DNA from: Rhizobium rhizoryzae | Lineage (GTDB): Bacteria; Pseudomonadota; Alphaproteobacteria; Rhizobiales; Rhizobiaceae | DNA length: 64,000 bases | Assembly: GCF_011046895.1 (NCBI RefSeq) | Contig: NZ_CP049248.1 | Span: 62,001-126,000, forward strand | Direction of reading: 5' to 3' | Translations under genes and position numbers: made by a program | Part shown: piece after piece, positions 19,151 through 27,396 of the stretch | How the letters are laid out: each line of letters begins with the position of its first letter | Position numbering within the stretch: the first letter of the stretch is position 1 | Notes under the pieces: generated by a model | Seen by the model: only the letters and a program-made list of their open reading frames with translations | Told to the model about the DNA's origin: nothing | Database searches by the model: none

Positions 19151-19549
19151 TTAGTCTCTCAATAGGTGGGACTCCAGCAGTAGCAGCCGTTTCTCTAACT
19201 CCTTCAGGGAGGGCTTGGCTGCATCCTGTGGCTCTTGCGCTAATTCTGCTTCCGGACCGAAAAGCAGATTGTAGACCACGGTATCGTTATAGCGCAGCAT
19301 GGTCTTGGTAAACTCGCGCGGGTTGATTCCTAAAGCTTGGGCATAGGCCTCATAGCGCTCTGCTGGCACGCGACCGCGCCCCGCCTCTATCTGCGAGATG
19401 AAGGTGTAGTATTCAAAGCCGATTTTTGCCGACAAATCCCGCTGACTCAAGCCGGCCGACTCGCGTCGCTCCTTTAGCCATTGGCCTGCTTCGCGCCGCA
19501 GGGCAACTGTGCCGTCCCGGCTCAAAACCTGCTGAACTTGCGAACTCAT
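19151..19549 (-). CDS. XRE-family transcriptional regulator
   Basis: A 132-residue regulator. The N-terminal Cro/CI-type helix-turn-helix is RRESAGLSQRDLSAKIGFEYYTFISQIEAGRGRVPAERYEAYAQAL in meaning; its recognition part is LSQRDLSAKIG. A linker NPREFTKTMLRYND follows, then a leucine-rich coiled-coil-like tail (LKELEKRLLLLESHL) that may drive dimerisation. ATG 19549 was chosen because AAGGG lies 10 bases upstream; an ATG 36 bases earlier has no ribosome site. It lies divergently from the large RTX protein at 19879 and probably regulates it. A broken relative of its C-terminal half lies at 22863-23066. Confidence 0.82.
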   Translation of the reverse strand: MSSQVQQVLSRDGTVALRREAGQWLKERRESAGLSQRDLSAKIGFEYYTFISQIEAGRGRVPAERYEAYAQALGINPREFTKTMLRYNDTVVYNLLFGPEAELAQEPQDAAKPSLKELEKRLLLLESHLLRD

Positions 19550-19878
19550 CGGCGCTGTACCCTTGCGAATAAAGAGAAGCAGCATAAAAATGTATAGTTA
19601 ACACTTAACAGTGTGAATGCTAAACATTTCCTAAACGGGATAATTTCGCCGAACCACATCTTCGCCAAATAGAATAAAAGATCCTTGATAAAAACTCTTA
19701 TAGGTTGAAAAATAGTTCGCAAAAAGGGCAATTTGCCGGTAAAATATCCTAAAGTTGCAAATTTGAATGCAAAGAGACAGTAATCACTATAGCATCTTAT
19801 TGACCAACGATTGTGCTAAATATAGCAAGCACTACCGACCACCAAATCGGTCGTTCCGATCTCGAGAGGAATTCTACA
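19550..19878. promoter_or_regulatory. AT-rich divergent promoter region
   Basis: About 330 AT-rich bases between the XRE regulator and the large RTX protein gene, with no protein-like frame. GAGAGGA lies 8 bases before ATG 19879. The region should hold promoters for both genes and the likely binding site of the regulator, but I could not define an operator with confidence. Confidence 0.5.
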
Positions 19879-22710
19879 ATGGCAACTATTCAGGGCGTAT
19901 ATCTCGCGCTGTTCGGCCGTCCGGCTGACCCGACGGGTCTCTCCTACTTCAACTCCGTCACCAACAATGGCGCGAACCTGAACGCGATCGGTAACCTGGC
20001 TACGCAGCCTGAGTACCTGAACCGCTTCACTGGCCAGTCCAATGTTCAGATCATCAACTCGATCTACCAGTCGCTGTTCGGCCGCGATGCTGACGTAACG
20101 GGTCTGACGTTCTTCTCGAACGCTTTGGCCGCTGGTCGTCTGACGATCAACACGATTGCAATCAACATTCTGGACGGCGCAACGGGCTCTGACCTGACGA
20201 CCGTCAACAACAAGATTGCTGCTGCAAACCTGTTCACGGCTTCTCTGGACACCGGTCCGGAAATCGTTGGTTACTCCGGTACGGCTGCTGGCGACGCTGG
20301 CCGCGCCTTTATCGCTGGCGTGACGACCACTGTTCCGACGCAGGCTGCTGTCGATCTGGCCATTGCCAACATCGTCAACAACCCGGCTCCGTCGACCACG
20401 ACGGCCCTGACGACCGGCGTAGACAACTTCCCGGGCACAGCTGGCAACGACCTGTTCACAGGCTTGAAGGCTGCTGCGAACGCGACCCTCACGTCTGCAG
20501 ACACCATCAACGGTGGCGCTGGTACCGATACACTGAACATCACCGTCAGCGAAGCTGGTGACGTTCTGGCTGGCGCACAGGTCTCCAACATCGAAGTTGT
20601 TGGCATCCGTGCAATCGCTAACACGGCCAACGAACTCAGCGCGACAGGCCTGACGAACGTCGTCCTGACGGGCACCAACACAAGCACCACTGCCCTGACC
20701 AACCTTGCCAATGGTGCAACGGTGACCGTAGGCTCTGGTGCCAACCTGACTGGTGCAATCACTGCTGGTTACGTTGCTGCTGCGACGACTGCCAATATTG
20801 CTTATGCAGGCGGCACATCTGGCGACCTGACTGCAAACGGCGCTACTGCTTTCACAACTGCTAACATCACATCCACGGGTGCAGCGAACACTGCTGCCAA
20901 CATCAATGTGGGTGCCGCAACCACCATCAACATCAATGCAACGACAAACTTCACTGCTACGTCGATTGCAACGACAGGCACGAACTCGACGCTGAAGGTT
21001 TCCGGCGCAGCTGAATCCGTCAACGTTGGTACTCTGGCTGCAGCTTTGCGCACGATTGATGCTTCTGGCCTCACCGCAGGTGGCCTGACGGCAACGCTTT
21101 CCAACGCTGCACAGGTTGTGACCGGTGGCGCTGGCAACGACGTCATCAGCACGGGTGGCCAGGGACTCCTGACCGGCTCCGTAAACGCTGGCGCTGGCAC
21201 GGCTGACCGTCTCGTTCTGACGGCAACCGCTGACCTCGACACCGCTGCAAAGGGCGCAAAGTACACCAACTTTGAAGTCCTTCAGGTGGAAGACGGCATT
21301 ACTGGTAACGTGGATAACATTGCTGGCATCACCGCAATCCGCATCAACGACGCAGGAGCTGCCACAACTATCAACAACCTGAACGCAACACAGGCTGGCG
21401 CGATCACGGTTCTTGCTGGTAACGCAACCGGTGCGATTACCATCGGCGTCAAGGGTGCAGATACGGTTGGCCAGATCGACACTGTAAAGATCGACGCTAA
21501 CGACGGTGCAACAACTGTCGGCACAATCGCCCTTGGTCAGCTGAAGGCTGTTGGTGTTGAAAATCTTGAACTCACCGCTACTGACAACATCACCGTAGCA
21601 TCCCTGGTTGACTCGGCTTCCGTTTCTAGCGTTGTGCTGAAGGGCGCGGGCACCATCAACATCACAACTGGTGCATTGGCCACCGTCAACACTCATATCG
21701 ATGGCTCTGCTGCAACTGGCGTTCAGACGATCGATGCAAGTGGCTTTGCAACCAACGGCATCAAGATCACCACTGGCTCTGCAGCTGATACCATCACAGG
21801 TTCCGCACAGGCTGACAACATCACATCCGGCACAGGCAATGACACTCTGTTCGGTCGCGCCGGTGCAGACACGATCGTTGGTGGTGATGGCAATGATACG
21901 ATTCAGGGTGATGGTGTAGGTGTTGCCGCCGTTACTACAGCCGTTGCCGAAGTTCAGACAGTCACCGTCGGGAACACAGCTGATGCTGGTGGCGACAATA
22001 TTGTCACTTTCGCTGGTGTTGATGTCGGGATCGCAGACAACGCTACCGCTGCTCAAGTTGCTGCGGCTATTGCTGCAGCACAGGCTGCTATCAAGGCCGC
22101 GAATGCCAACATCTCTACGGTAACGGCGAATGGCGCGGATGTTGTTGTTACTTATACGAACACTTCAGGAGATGTCAGCAACTTCAGCGTGGCGGATAAG
22201 GGTGGGTCGTCCGGTCTCCTCTTCAGCGGTGTTTCTGAAACGACAAAGGGCGTCACTACAGCCGCCGCAACGATCAGTGCAGGTGGTGATGCTGCGGGTG
22301 TTGACATCCTGACCGGTGGTGCCGGTAATGATGCGTTCCGTTTTGTCGCTGGCACATCGCACGACACGGTGACGGACATCATCACTGACCTGAACCTCGG
22401 CACAAATGATGCGGCTGGTCAGGTTGATACGCTTGTCTTCCAGAACCTGAACGGAACAGCTTCTGTTATTACGCTCGCTTCCGGTGATCAGAGCAATGTG
22501 ACGGCTGCTGGAAGCCTGACACTTGCTGCTGGCTTGGTCGCAAACGCTGCACAGGCAGATGGTGCGACTGTTCAGTTCACCTACGGTGCGAACACCTATG
22601 TGTTCCACAATGTAGATGGCAACGGAACGTTTAACGCTGCTGCCGATATTCTTGTTCGGGTGACCGGCGTAACTGGCACTCTGGACGCATCGGACATCGT
22701 GCTGGTCTAA
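19879..22710 (+). CDS. S-layer/adhesin-like RTX protein with N-terminal DUF4214
   Basis: A 943-residue exported protein rich in Thr, Ala, Asn and Gly and nearly free of Cys. Residues 1-175 are a DUF4214 module (ALFGRPADPTGLSYF) closely similar to that of the S8 protease. The long middle part is Thr/Ala-rich beta-strand repeat sequence like bacterial S-layer and adhesin proteins. RTX calcium-binding nonapeptides follow (GTGNDTLFGRAGADTIVGGDGNDTIQGDG region, about 645-680, and GGAGNDAF further on). A C-terminal tail ends LDASDIVLV. Like Caulobacter RsaA it should leave by type I secretion. Strong codon preference (many GCT, ACG and CTG) suggests high expression. ATG 19879 has GAGAGGA 8 bases upstream; upstream in-frame codons are not conserved. 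Confidence 0.85.
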   Translation: MATIQGVYLALFGRPADPTGLSYFNSVTNNGANLNAIGNLATQPEYLNRFTGQSNVQIINSIYQSLFGRDADVTGLTFFSNALAAGRLTINTIAINILDGATGSDLTTVNNKIAAANLFTASLDTGPEIVGYSGTAAGDAGRAFIAGVTTTVPTQAAVDLAIANIVNNPAPSTTTALTTGVDNFPGTAGNDLFTGLKAAANATLTSADTINGGAGTDTLNITVSEAGDVLAGAQVSNIEVVGIRAIANTANELSATGLTNVVLTGTNTSTTALTNLANGATVTVGSGANLTGAITAGYVAAATTANIAYAGGTSGDLTANGATAFTTANITSTGAANTAANINVGAATTININATTNFTATSIATTGTNSTLKVSGAAESVNVGTLAAALRTIDASGLTAGGLTATLSNAAQVVTGGAGNDVISTGGQGLLTGSVNAGAGTADRLVLTATADLDTAAKGAKYTNFEVLQVEDGITGNVDNIAGITAIRINDAGAATTINNLNATQAGAITVLAGNATGAITIGVKGADTVGQIDTVKIDANDGATTVGTIALGQLKAVGVENLELTATDNITVASLVDSASVSSVVLKGAGTINITTGALATVNTHIDGSAATGVQTIDASGFATNGIKITTGSAADTITGSAQADNITSGTGNDTLFGRAGADTIVGGDGNDTIQGDGVGVAAVTTAVAEVQTVTVGNTADAGGDNIVTFAGVDVGIADNATAAQVAAAIAAAQAAIKAANANISTVTANGADVVVTYTNTSGDVSNFSVADKGGSSGLLFSGVSETTKGVTTAAATISAGGDAAGVDILTGGAGNDAFRFVAGTSHDTVTDIITDLNLGTNDAAGQVDTLVFQNLNGTASVITLASGDQSNVTAAGSLTLAAGLVANAAQADGATVQFTYGANTYVFHNVDGNGTFNAAADILVRVTGVTGTLDASDIVLV

Positions 22711-23078
22711 CAGCCGAATGGCCCTGGATTCAGGGCACTTTGGGCGGCGTGAGGCAGGTTTGCTTTTCGCCGCCTCTATAGGAATGCACCCGCCTTTTAA
22801 CGGTTGCCTGAACCTCGGATTCCTGTCCTTATTTCAATGGGCAGGGATCTTTTGCATCAACAGTCGAATGACTGTACGGCAAGGCCGCGCTGCAGATCCC
22901 GACGCGTGAATTTACGCTCAAGATGCTCTCCTATAACGAACCTACAATCTACCGCCTGCTCCAGATCGATGATGTGGCAAGCGATGGCAGGGGCGAAGTG
23001 AGTGCCGAGGAATTGGAGCGCCGCCTTGCCCGGCTTGAGCAGGTTCTTCTGCGCCGTAATGGCTAAGACAGAGGAATA
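22711..23078. other. spacer holding only a regulator remnant
   Basis: Between the RTX protein and SecDF no intact gene is seen. The first 150 bases are without recognised features apart from a loose GGCGGCG/CGCCGCC inverted pair at 22743-22774. The last 200 bases are the XRE remnant described separately. Confidence 0.5.
22863..23066 (+). pseudogene. remnant of an XRE regulator (C-terminal half)
   Basis: The frame ending at 23066 reads YGKAALQIPTREFTLKML, then SYNEPTIYRLLQIDD, then a tail SAEELERRLARLEQVLLRRNG. This matches the second half of the XRE protein at 19151-19549 (YAQALGINPREFTKTML, RYNDTVVYNLLF, SLKELEKRLLLLESHLLRD). A TGA at 22869-22871 interrupts the frame and the helix-turn-helix half is missing. 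ATG 22923 could still give a 47-residue peptide, but there is no good ribosome site. It is best seen as a decayed or truncated paralogue flanking the RTX gene. Confidence 0.7.
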
Positions 23079-23109
23079 AGTCAGGTTCCGGAAGTGCCGG
23101 AACCTGACT
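23079..23109. terminator. terminator hairpin after secDF
   Basis: A perfect 13-bp stem (AGTCAGGTTCCGG and its complement) with an AAGTG loop lies directly after the SecDF stop codon. Its position fits termination of secDF on the minus strand. Confidence 0.8.
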
Positions 23110-23115
23110 GCTTGG

Positions 23116-25629
23116 TTACACCACCTTCACCTCACCGCTCACCTCTGCCTTCCGGGCTTTGCGCTTCGTGCGCCAGTCGCCGAGGAAGAGCAGAATGGGC
23201 GCGGCAATGAAGACCGAGGAGGAGGCCGCCACGAAGATGCCGAAGACCATCGGGATGGCGAAGCTTTCGACAGCACTACCGCCCCAGATCGCCATGGGGA
23301 TCATGGCCAGGAACGCCGTCGCCGATGTGTAGAGGCTTCGAGCCAGGGTCTCGTTGATCGAGAGGTTGATCAGGTCGCGGAACGGCATTGATTTGTAGAG
23401 CCGCATGTTCTCGCGCATGCGGTCATAGACCACCACCTTGTCATTGACCGAATAGCCAACCAGCGTCAGCAGGGCGGCAATCGCCGTCAGGTTGAAATCC
23501 AGCCCTGTCAGTGAGAAGAAGCCGACAGTTTTTGTCACATCCAGAACAAGGGTCGCGATGGCGCCGACGGCAAAGGGCCATTCGAACCGCACCCATATGT
23601 AGACCAGCATGGCAAGGCTGGCGAGGATGACCGAGAGGATGCCGGCGGTTGCCAGTTCATCGCTGACCTTGGGACCAACGACTTCAGTTCGTTCGATCGA
23701 AGCGCTCGGGTCGATAACGCGGATCTCGCTGCGTACCTTTTCCACGGCTTCCGTCTGCTTTGTCTCAGGCCCTGCCTGCCGCTCGAGACGGATCAGAAGC
23801 CGGTCATTGCTGCCGAACTCCTGCAGTGCCACTTCGCCGAGGCCGAGATTGCCAAGTCCGCTGCGGAAGGCGGCGAGGTCGGTGGGGCCGGAGGTCTTCA
23901 CCTCGACCTGAATGCCGCCCTTGAAGTCGACGCCGAAGTTCAGCCCATGCGTGAAGAGCAGCACGATGGAGCCGATCGACAGGAAGGCCGAAATGCCAAG
24001 ACCGGCAAGCCGTGCCTTCATGAAGTCGATCGTCGTGCCATCCTTGATCAGGCGGATCGGCAGCAGCGGCTTGATATCGATCGTCTTCAGGCGCCGGCGG
24101 GCAGCGATTGCCACCATGGCAACGCGCACCACCGAGACGGCGGTAAACATCGAGATGGCGATCCCGAGCCCCATGGTCACCGCAAAGCCGCGCACCGGGC
24201 CGGAACCGAACCAGAAGAGCAGGGCCGTGGCGATGAGCGCCGTGACGTTACTGTCGATGATCGTGGCATAGGCCTTGTTGAAGCCGAGATCGATGGCTGC
24301 AAAAGCGCTTCGCCCTTTTCGGCTCTCTTCGCGAATACGTTCGTTGATCAGAACATTGGCATCCACAGCAAGGCCGATGCCCAGCACGATACCGGCAATG
24401 CCGGGCAAAGTGAGGGTCGCCCCCAGCATCGTCAGACCGGCAAAGGTGAGGATGACGTTGAGCGCCAGCGCCAGAACTGCCAGCAGTCCCCAGCTGCCAT
24501 AGAGCGCCAGAATGAACAGCATGACGAGCGCAAAGCCGCCGAGACCGGCAACAATGCCCATCTCGATGGCGTCGCTTCCGAGATCTGCCCCAACGGTGCG
24601 TTCTTCGATGACGTCCAGCTTCGCAGGCAAGGCGCCGGCGCGCAAAAGGGCCGCCAGCGTATTGGCGTCCTGGACATTGAAGGAACCTGAGATCTGCCCG
24701 GAACCGCCGGTGATCGGTTCACGAATGACCGGTGCGGACAGAACCTTGCCGTCGAGCACGATGGCAAAAGGCAGGCCGACATTCTGGCGGGTGACTTCCG
24801 CAAAGCGTGTAGCACCTGCCTGGTCGAACCGGAAGGAGACCACGGGTTCGCTGGTATTCGGGTCGAACCCGACGCGGGCATCGGTCAGGCGATCACCGGA
24901 AATCAGAACACGATTTTGAACGGGGTAGGGACGGTCTTCCGCATCCTTCATCATCGTGATGCCAGGTTCACCCTCGCGGCCCAGGAGATGGAAGCTCATC
25001 TTGGCCGTGGAGCCAAGCAGCGCCCGTACATTGGAAGGGTCCTGCTCGCCCGGCAGCTGGACGAGAACACGGTCGCCGCCAACCCGTTGGATGGTTGGTT
25101 CGGCAACACCCACCTGATCCACGCGCTGGCGAATGATTTCAAGGCTCTGGGTGACGGCCTGCGTCATGCGATGGGTGAGACCGGCCTCGGATGGCAGCAC
25201 GCGCAAGGTGTCCGCGCCTGTCGCCTCGATGGTCAGATCGCTGGCGGTCAATGCTGCGGCCTGGACCTGATTGGCGATGCCATTCAGCTCGCTGATCGCC
25301 TGCTGCACCTTGGCAGGATCCCTGAGACGAACCTCGATGGCGCTTTGTGTCCGCCGAAGAGAGGCAATGGTGATCTGGCTCTTTTCGAGGGTGGACCGTA
25401 CATCCTGCTGAAGGTTTTGCAGCCATTCCGTGACCAGTGAATCCCGATCCACTTCAAGGACCAGATGGGAGCCGCCGCGCAGATCGAGCCCCAGCGATAC
25501 ACGCTGGTGAGGAAGCGCGGATGGTAACTGTGCGAGCATCCTGTCGCTCAGCACGTTGGGCAATGCAACCAGCATGCCCGTGATGATGACGACCACATAG
25601 ATCGCCACCTTCCAGAGGGAGTTCTTCAT
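23116..25629 (-). CDS. secDF: protein translocase subunit SecDF (fused)
   Basis: An 837-residue inner-membrane protein joining SecD and SecF, which use the proton gradient to help Sec-dependent export. The SecD half has a first membrane span (AIYVVVIITGMLVALPNVL), SLGLDLRGGSHLVLEVD, the large periplasmic domain, and five spans including AVDANVLINERIREE. The SecF half begins near residue 540 with GVDFKGGIQVEV and ends with spans including GYSVNDKVVVYDRMREN. The duplicated D-L-R/F-K-G-G and V-x-x-N/D motifs confirm the fusion. ATG 25629 (MKNSLWK) has AGGA 7 bases upstream and was preferred to an ATG 30 bases earlier. Confidence 0.95.
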   Translation of the reverse strand: MKNSLWKVAIYVVVIITGMLVALPNVLSDRMLAQLPSALPHQRVSLGLDLRGGSHLVLEVDRDSLVTEWLQNLQQDVRSTLEKSQITIASLRRTQSAIEVRLRDPAKVQQAISELNGIANQVQAAALTASDLTIEATGADTLRVLPSEAGLTHRMTQAVTQSLEIIRQRVDQVGVAEPTIQRVGGDRVLVQLPGEQDPSNVRALLGSTAKMSFHLLGREGEPGITMMKDAEDRPYPVQNRVLISGDRLTDARVGFDPNTSEPVVSFRFDQAGATRFAEVTRQNVGLPFAIVLDGKVLSAPVIREPITGGSGQISGSFNVQDANTLAALLRAGALPAKLDVIEERTVGADLGSDAIEMGIVAGLGGFALVMLFILALYGSWGLLAVLALALNVILTFAGLTMLGATLTLPGIAGIVLGIGLAVDANVLINERIREESRKGRSAFAAIDLGFNKAYATIIDSNVTALIATALLFWFGSGPVRGFAVTMGLGIAISMFTAVSVVRVAMVAIAARRRLKTIDIKPLLPIRLIKDGTTIDFMKARLAGLGISAFLSIGSIVLLFTHGLNFGVDFKGGIQVEVKTSGPTDLAAFRSGLGNLGLGEVALQEFGSNDRLLIRLERQAGPETKQTEAVEKVRSEIRVIDPSASIERTEVVGPKVSDELATAGILSVILASLAMLVYIWVRFEWPFAVGAIATLVLDVTKTVGFFSLTGLDFNLTAIAALLTLVGYSVNDKVVVYDRMRENMRLYKSMPFRDLINLSINETLARSLYTSATAFLAMIPMAIWGGSAVESFAIPMVFGIFVAASSSVFIAAPILLFLGDWRTKRKARKAEVSGEVKVV

Positions 25630-25718
25630 TATTTTATCCTGAAACACCGGACCGCGCACTGCATGCCATGCGGCGTCGGTCAGTCATCTGTCCTGACGGG
25701 CCGGGCCCGTTGCAAACA

Positions 25719-26108
25719 TCAGAGGGTCAGGAAAGGCGGCGCGCGGGCAAGAAAGCCGGTTTCAACTCTGCTTGGAGGCCGAGGAGGAGGGGCATTGACG
25801 GTCAGAATGAAACCATCGACCGGATGCAGAACCGAGATGGCCGTTGGCAGGAAGGGATCAGATTGCGTGCTGCGCCAGTTCTTCTGCCCACGCTTGTCAA
25901 TCGGCTGGGCAAAACGTTGATCGTCATGCCGATCAACCAGCAGAAGGGAAACGGGCCGCTGCCTGAAGGCTTCGGGTTCTTCCGCCTGCCTTCCATGGGA
26001 GATGCCCGGTGTCCCGGTCAGTGCGAACCCGACAAGCAAAAGCGCCAGTTGGCAGAGATATGCCACCAGTCTTTCGGGTTTCTCCCGTCGGTTGCCGCCG
26101 CAGGTCAA
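25719..26108 (-). CDS. possible small exported protein, unknown
   Basis: An open frame of up to 129 codons, 89 bases upstream of secDF and in the same direction. Starting at the internal GTG near 26066 it would have an N-terminal hydrophobic stretch (LCQLALLLVGFALTGTPGISHG) like a signal peptide. A hydrophilic middle and a Pro-rich end (PPPRPPSRVETGFLARAPP) follow. The longest version begins with TTG and neither start has a strong ribosome site. The opposite strand also has a long open frame here. I recognise no family; the gene may be spurious. Confidence 0.4.
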   Translation of the reverse strand: MTCGGNRREKPERLVAYLCQLALLLVGFALTGTPGISHGRQAEEPEAFRQRPVSLLLVDRHDDQRFAQPIDKRGQKNWRSTQSDPFLPTAISVLHPVDGFILTVNAPPPRPPSRVETGFLARAPPFLTL

Positions 26109-26265
26109 GATCGTTTTAAGTCCTCTTTTTTGCCCGTGCCGTCACTGCTGAGCATATTTCATATCCTGAAACAATCCTTCAGACGATTATGCGACAGATA
26201 GGTGGGATAGCCGATGATGAAAGGTCGAGCTTGAGCAATGGACGCGCAGCTTCTACATCGTCCTG

Positions 26266-26850
26266 ATGTTTATTCTCACTTCCCCGTCACGTTTCGAGCA
26301 GGATATCAAGAAAAGCCGATTTCTGGCACTGGCCGCTCCGGTATCAGATGAGGCGGAGGCGAAGGCTTTTATTGCAGAGAATTCTGATCGCAACGCCAAT
26401 CATAATTGCTGGGCCTGGCGGATCGGACAGAACTATCGGTTCAATGATGACGGCGAACCGAGTGGAACAGCCGGAAAGCCTATTCTTCAGGCCATAAATG
26501 GTCAGCAATTGACGAACATCGTAGTTCTGGTCACCCGATGGTTTGGCGGCATTCTTCTGGGAAGTGGAGGGCTGGTGCGCGCTTACGGAGGAACTGCTGC
26601 CCTGTGCCTGAACGGTGCAACGAAAGAGCGAGTGATTCCATCGATCACAGTCGTCGTCGATCTGAATTTCTCCGATCACGCTTCCATCAAGGCAAGGCTT
26701 CCCAGTTTGGGATCGGTTGCCATCATCCAGGAAACCTTCACTGGCGACGGCGCCTCATTGTATCTGCAGATTCCAGAAGAGAATGCCGACGCAATCGTTG
26801 CAGCGATCCGGAACCTGACCAGCGGGAGAGCATCCCTGAAGCAACAATGA
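26266..26850 (+). CDS. YigZ/IMPACT family protein
   Basis: A 194-residue protein of the IMPACT/YigZ family (UPF0029), thought to bind RNA or ribosomes and linked in eukaryotes to Gcn2 control. The N-terminal domain carries the signature DIKKSRFLALAAPV, NHNCWAWRIG, NDDGEPSGTAGKPIL and VTRWFGGILLGSGGLVRAYG. The last 70 residues form the small C-terminal ferredoxin-like domain. Length fits the family. It stands alone, with an unrelated spacer on each side. Confidence 0.93.
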   Translation: MFILTSPSRFEQDIKKSRFLALAAPVSDEAEAKAFIAENSDRNANHNCWAWRIGQNYRFNDDGEPSGTAGKPILQAINGQQLTNIVVLVTRWFGGILLGSGGLVRAYGGTAALCLNGATKERVIPSITVVVDLNFSDHASIKARLPSLGSVAIIQETFTGDGASLYLQIPEENADAIVAAIRNLTSGRASLKQQ

Positions 26851-27396
26851 CATTCAGGGAGAGGAAAAATCCCGTATCACTGATGCTTCATCTATTGTTC
26901 AAACAAAAGCTGATGTTTATGAAAATCGAATAGAAAATATGTATGTCCATCTTTACGCAAACTTAGCAAATCTCCCGGCGAAGCGCAAAGTATTTCAACA
27001 TTTGCTCATATAGCTATAAATTTGAATTGAAACGATTTTTCCGATTATCAACAGCAGCGTGTAATAACCGCTCTTCTTTGCAGCCCATTAATCCAATGTT
27101 AAAAGCTTGGCCCTACGTTTAAGTGGAAAGACGAGCCATGTTAACCGCCCGCTCCTAAAGGGCTTCAGGTGGTAGCCGGTAGATGATTGACCGGTTTGGA
27201 TTTCGTTGTTCAGGCTAGGGGTCAGAAGCCGCGGGGTTTCTGGATGCATGATGCCATTCCGATGCGACGGCTCGCTCGAGCCATGTTCCTTGCAGTGTTG
27301 TGTAGTGCCGACGGGCGGTTGAACTGCTTTTTGTAGTATCCAGCGTAAATCCGGGCATCCAGCAGCATTTAAATCATCGAATCTGGAGAGAAATCC
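26851..27396. other. long non-coding leader upstream of the first octad-repeat protein
   Basis: 546 bases with no protein-like frame. The first 250 bases are AT-rich, the rest moderately GC-rich with short inverted pairs such as ACCGGT at 27176 and 27191. GGAGAG precedes the GTG start at 27397. It likely holds the promoter and a long 5' untranslated leader. No known riboswitch or sRNA was recognised. Confidence 0.45.

Noticed and set aside
19816..22056. Long open frame of over 700 codons on the minus strand of the RTX protein gene
   Set aside because: It is rich in Cys, Ser and Arg without any domain, and mirrors the strongly biased Thr/Ala/Asn codons of the plus-strand gene. A codon-bias shadow.
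25668..26201. Plus-strand open frame of 177 codons between secDF and the YigZ gene
   Set aside because: Arg/Gly-rich with no recognisable fold or ribosome site. The minus-strand frame with a signal-peptide-like start is slightly more credible, though weak.
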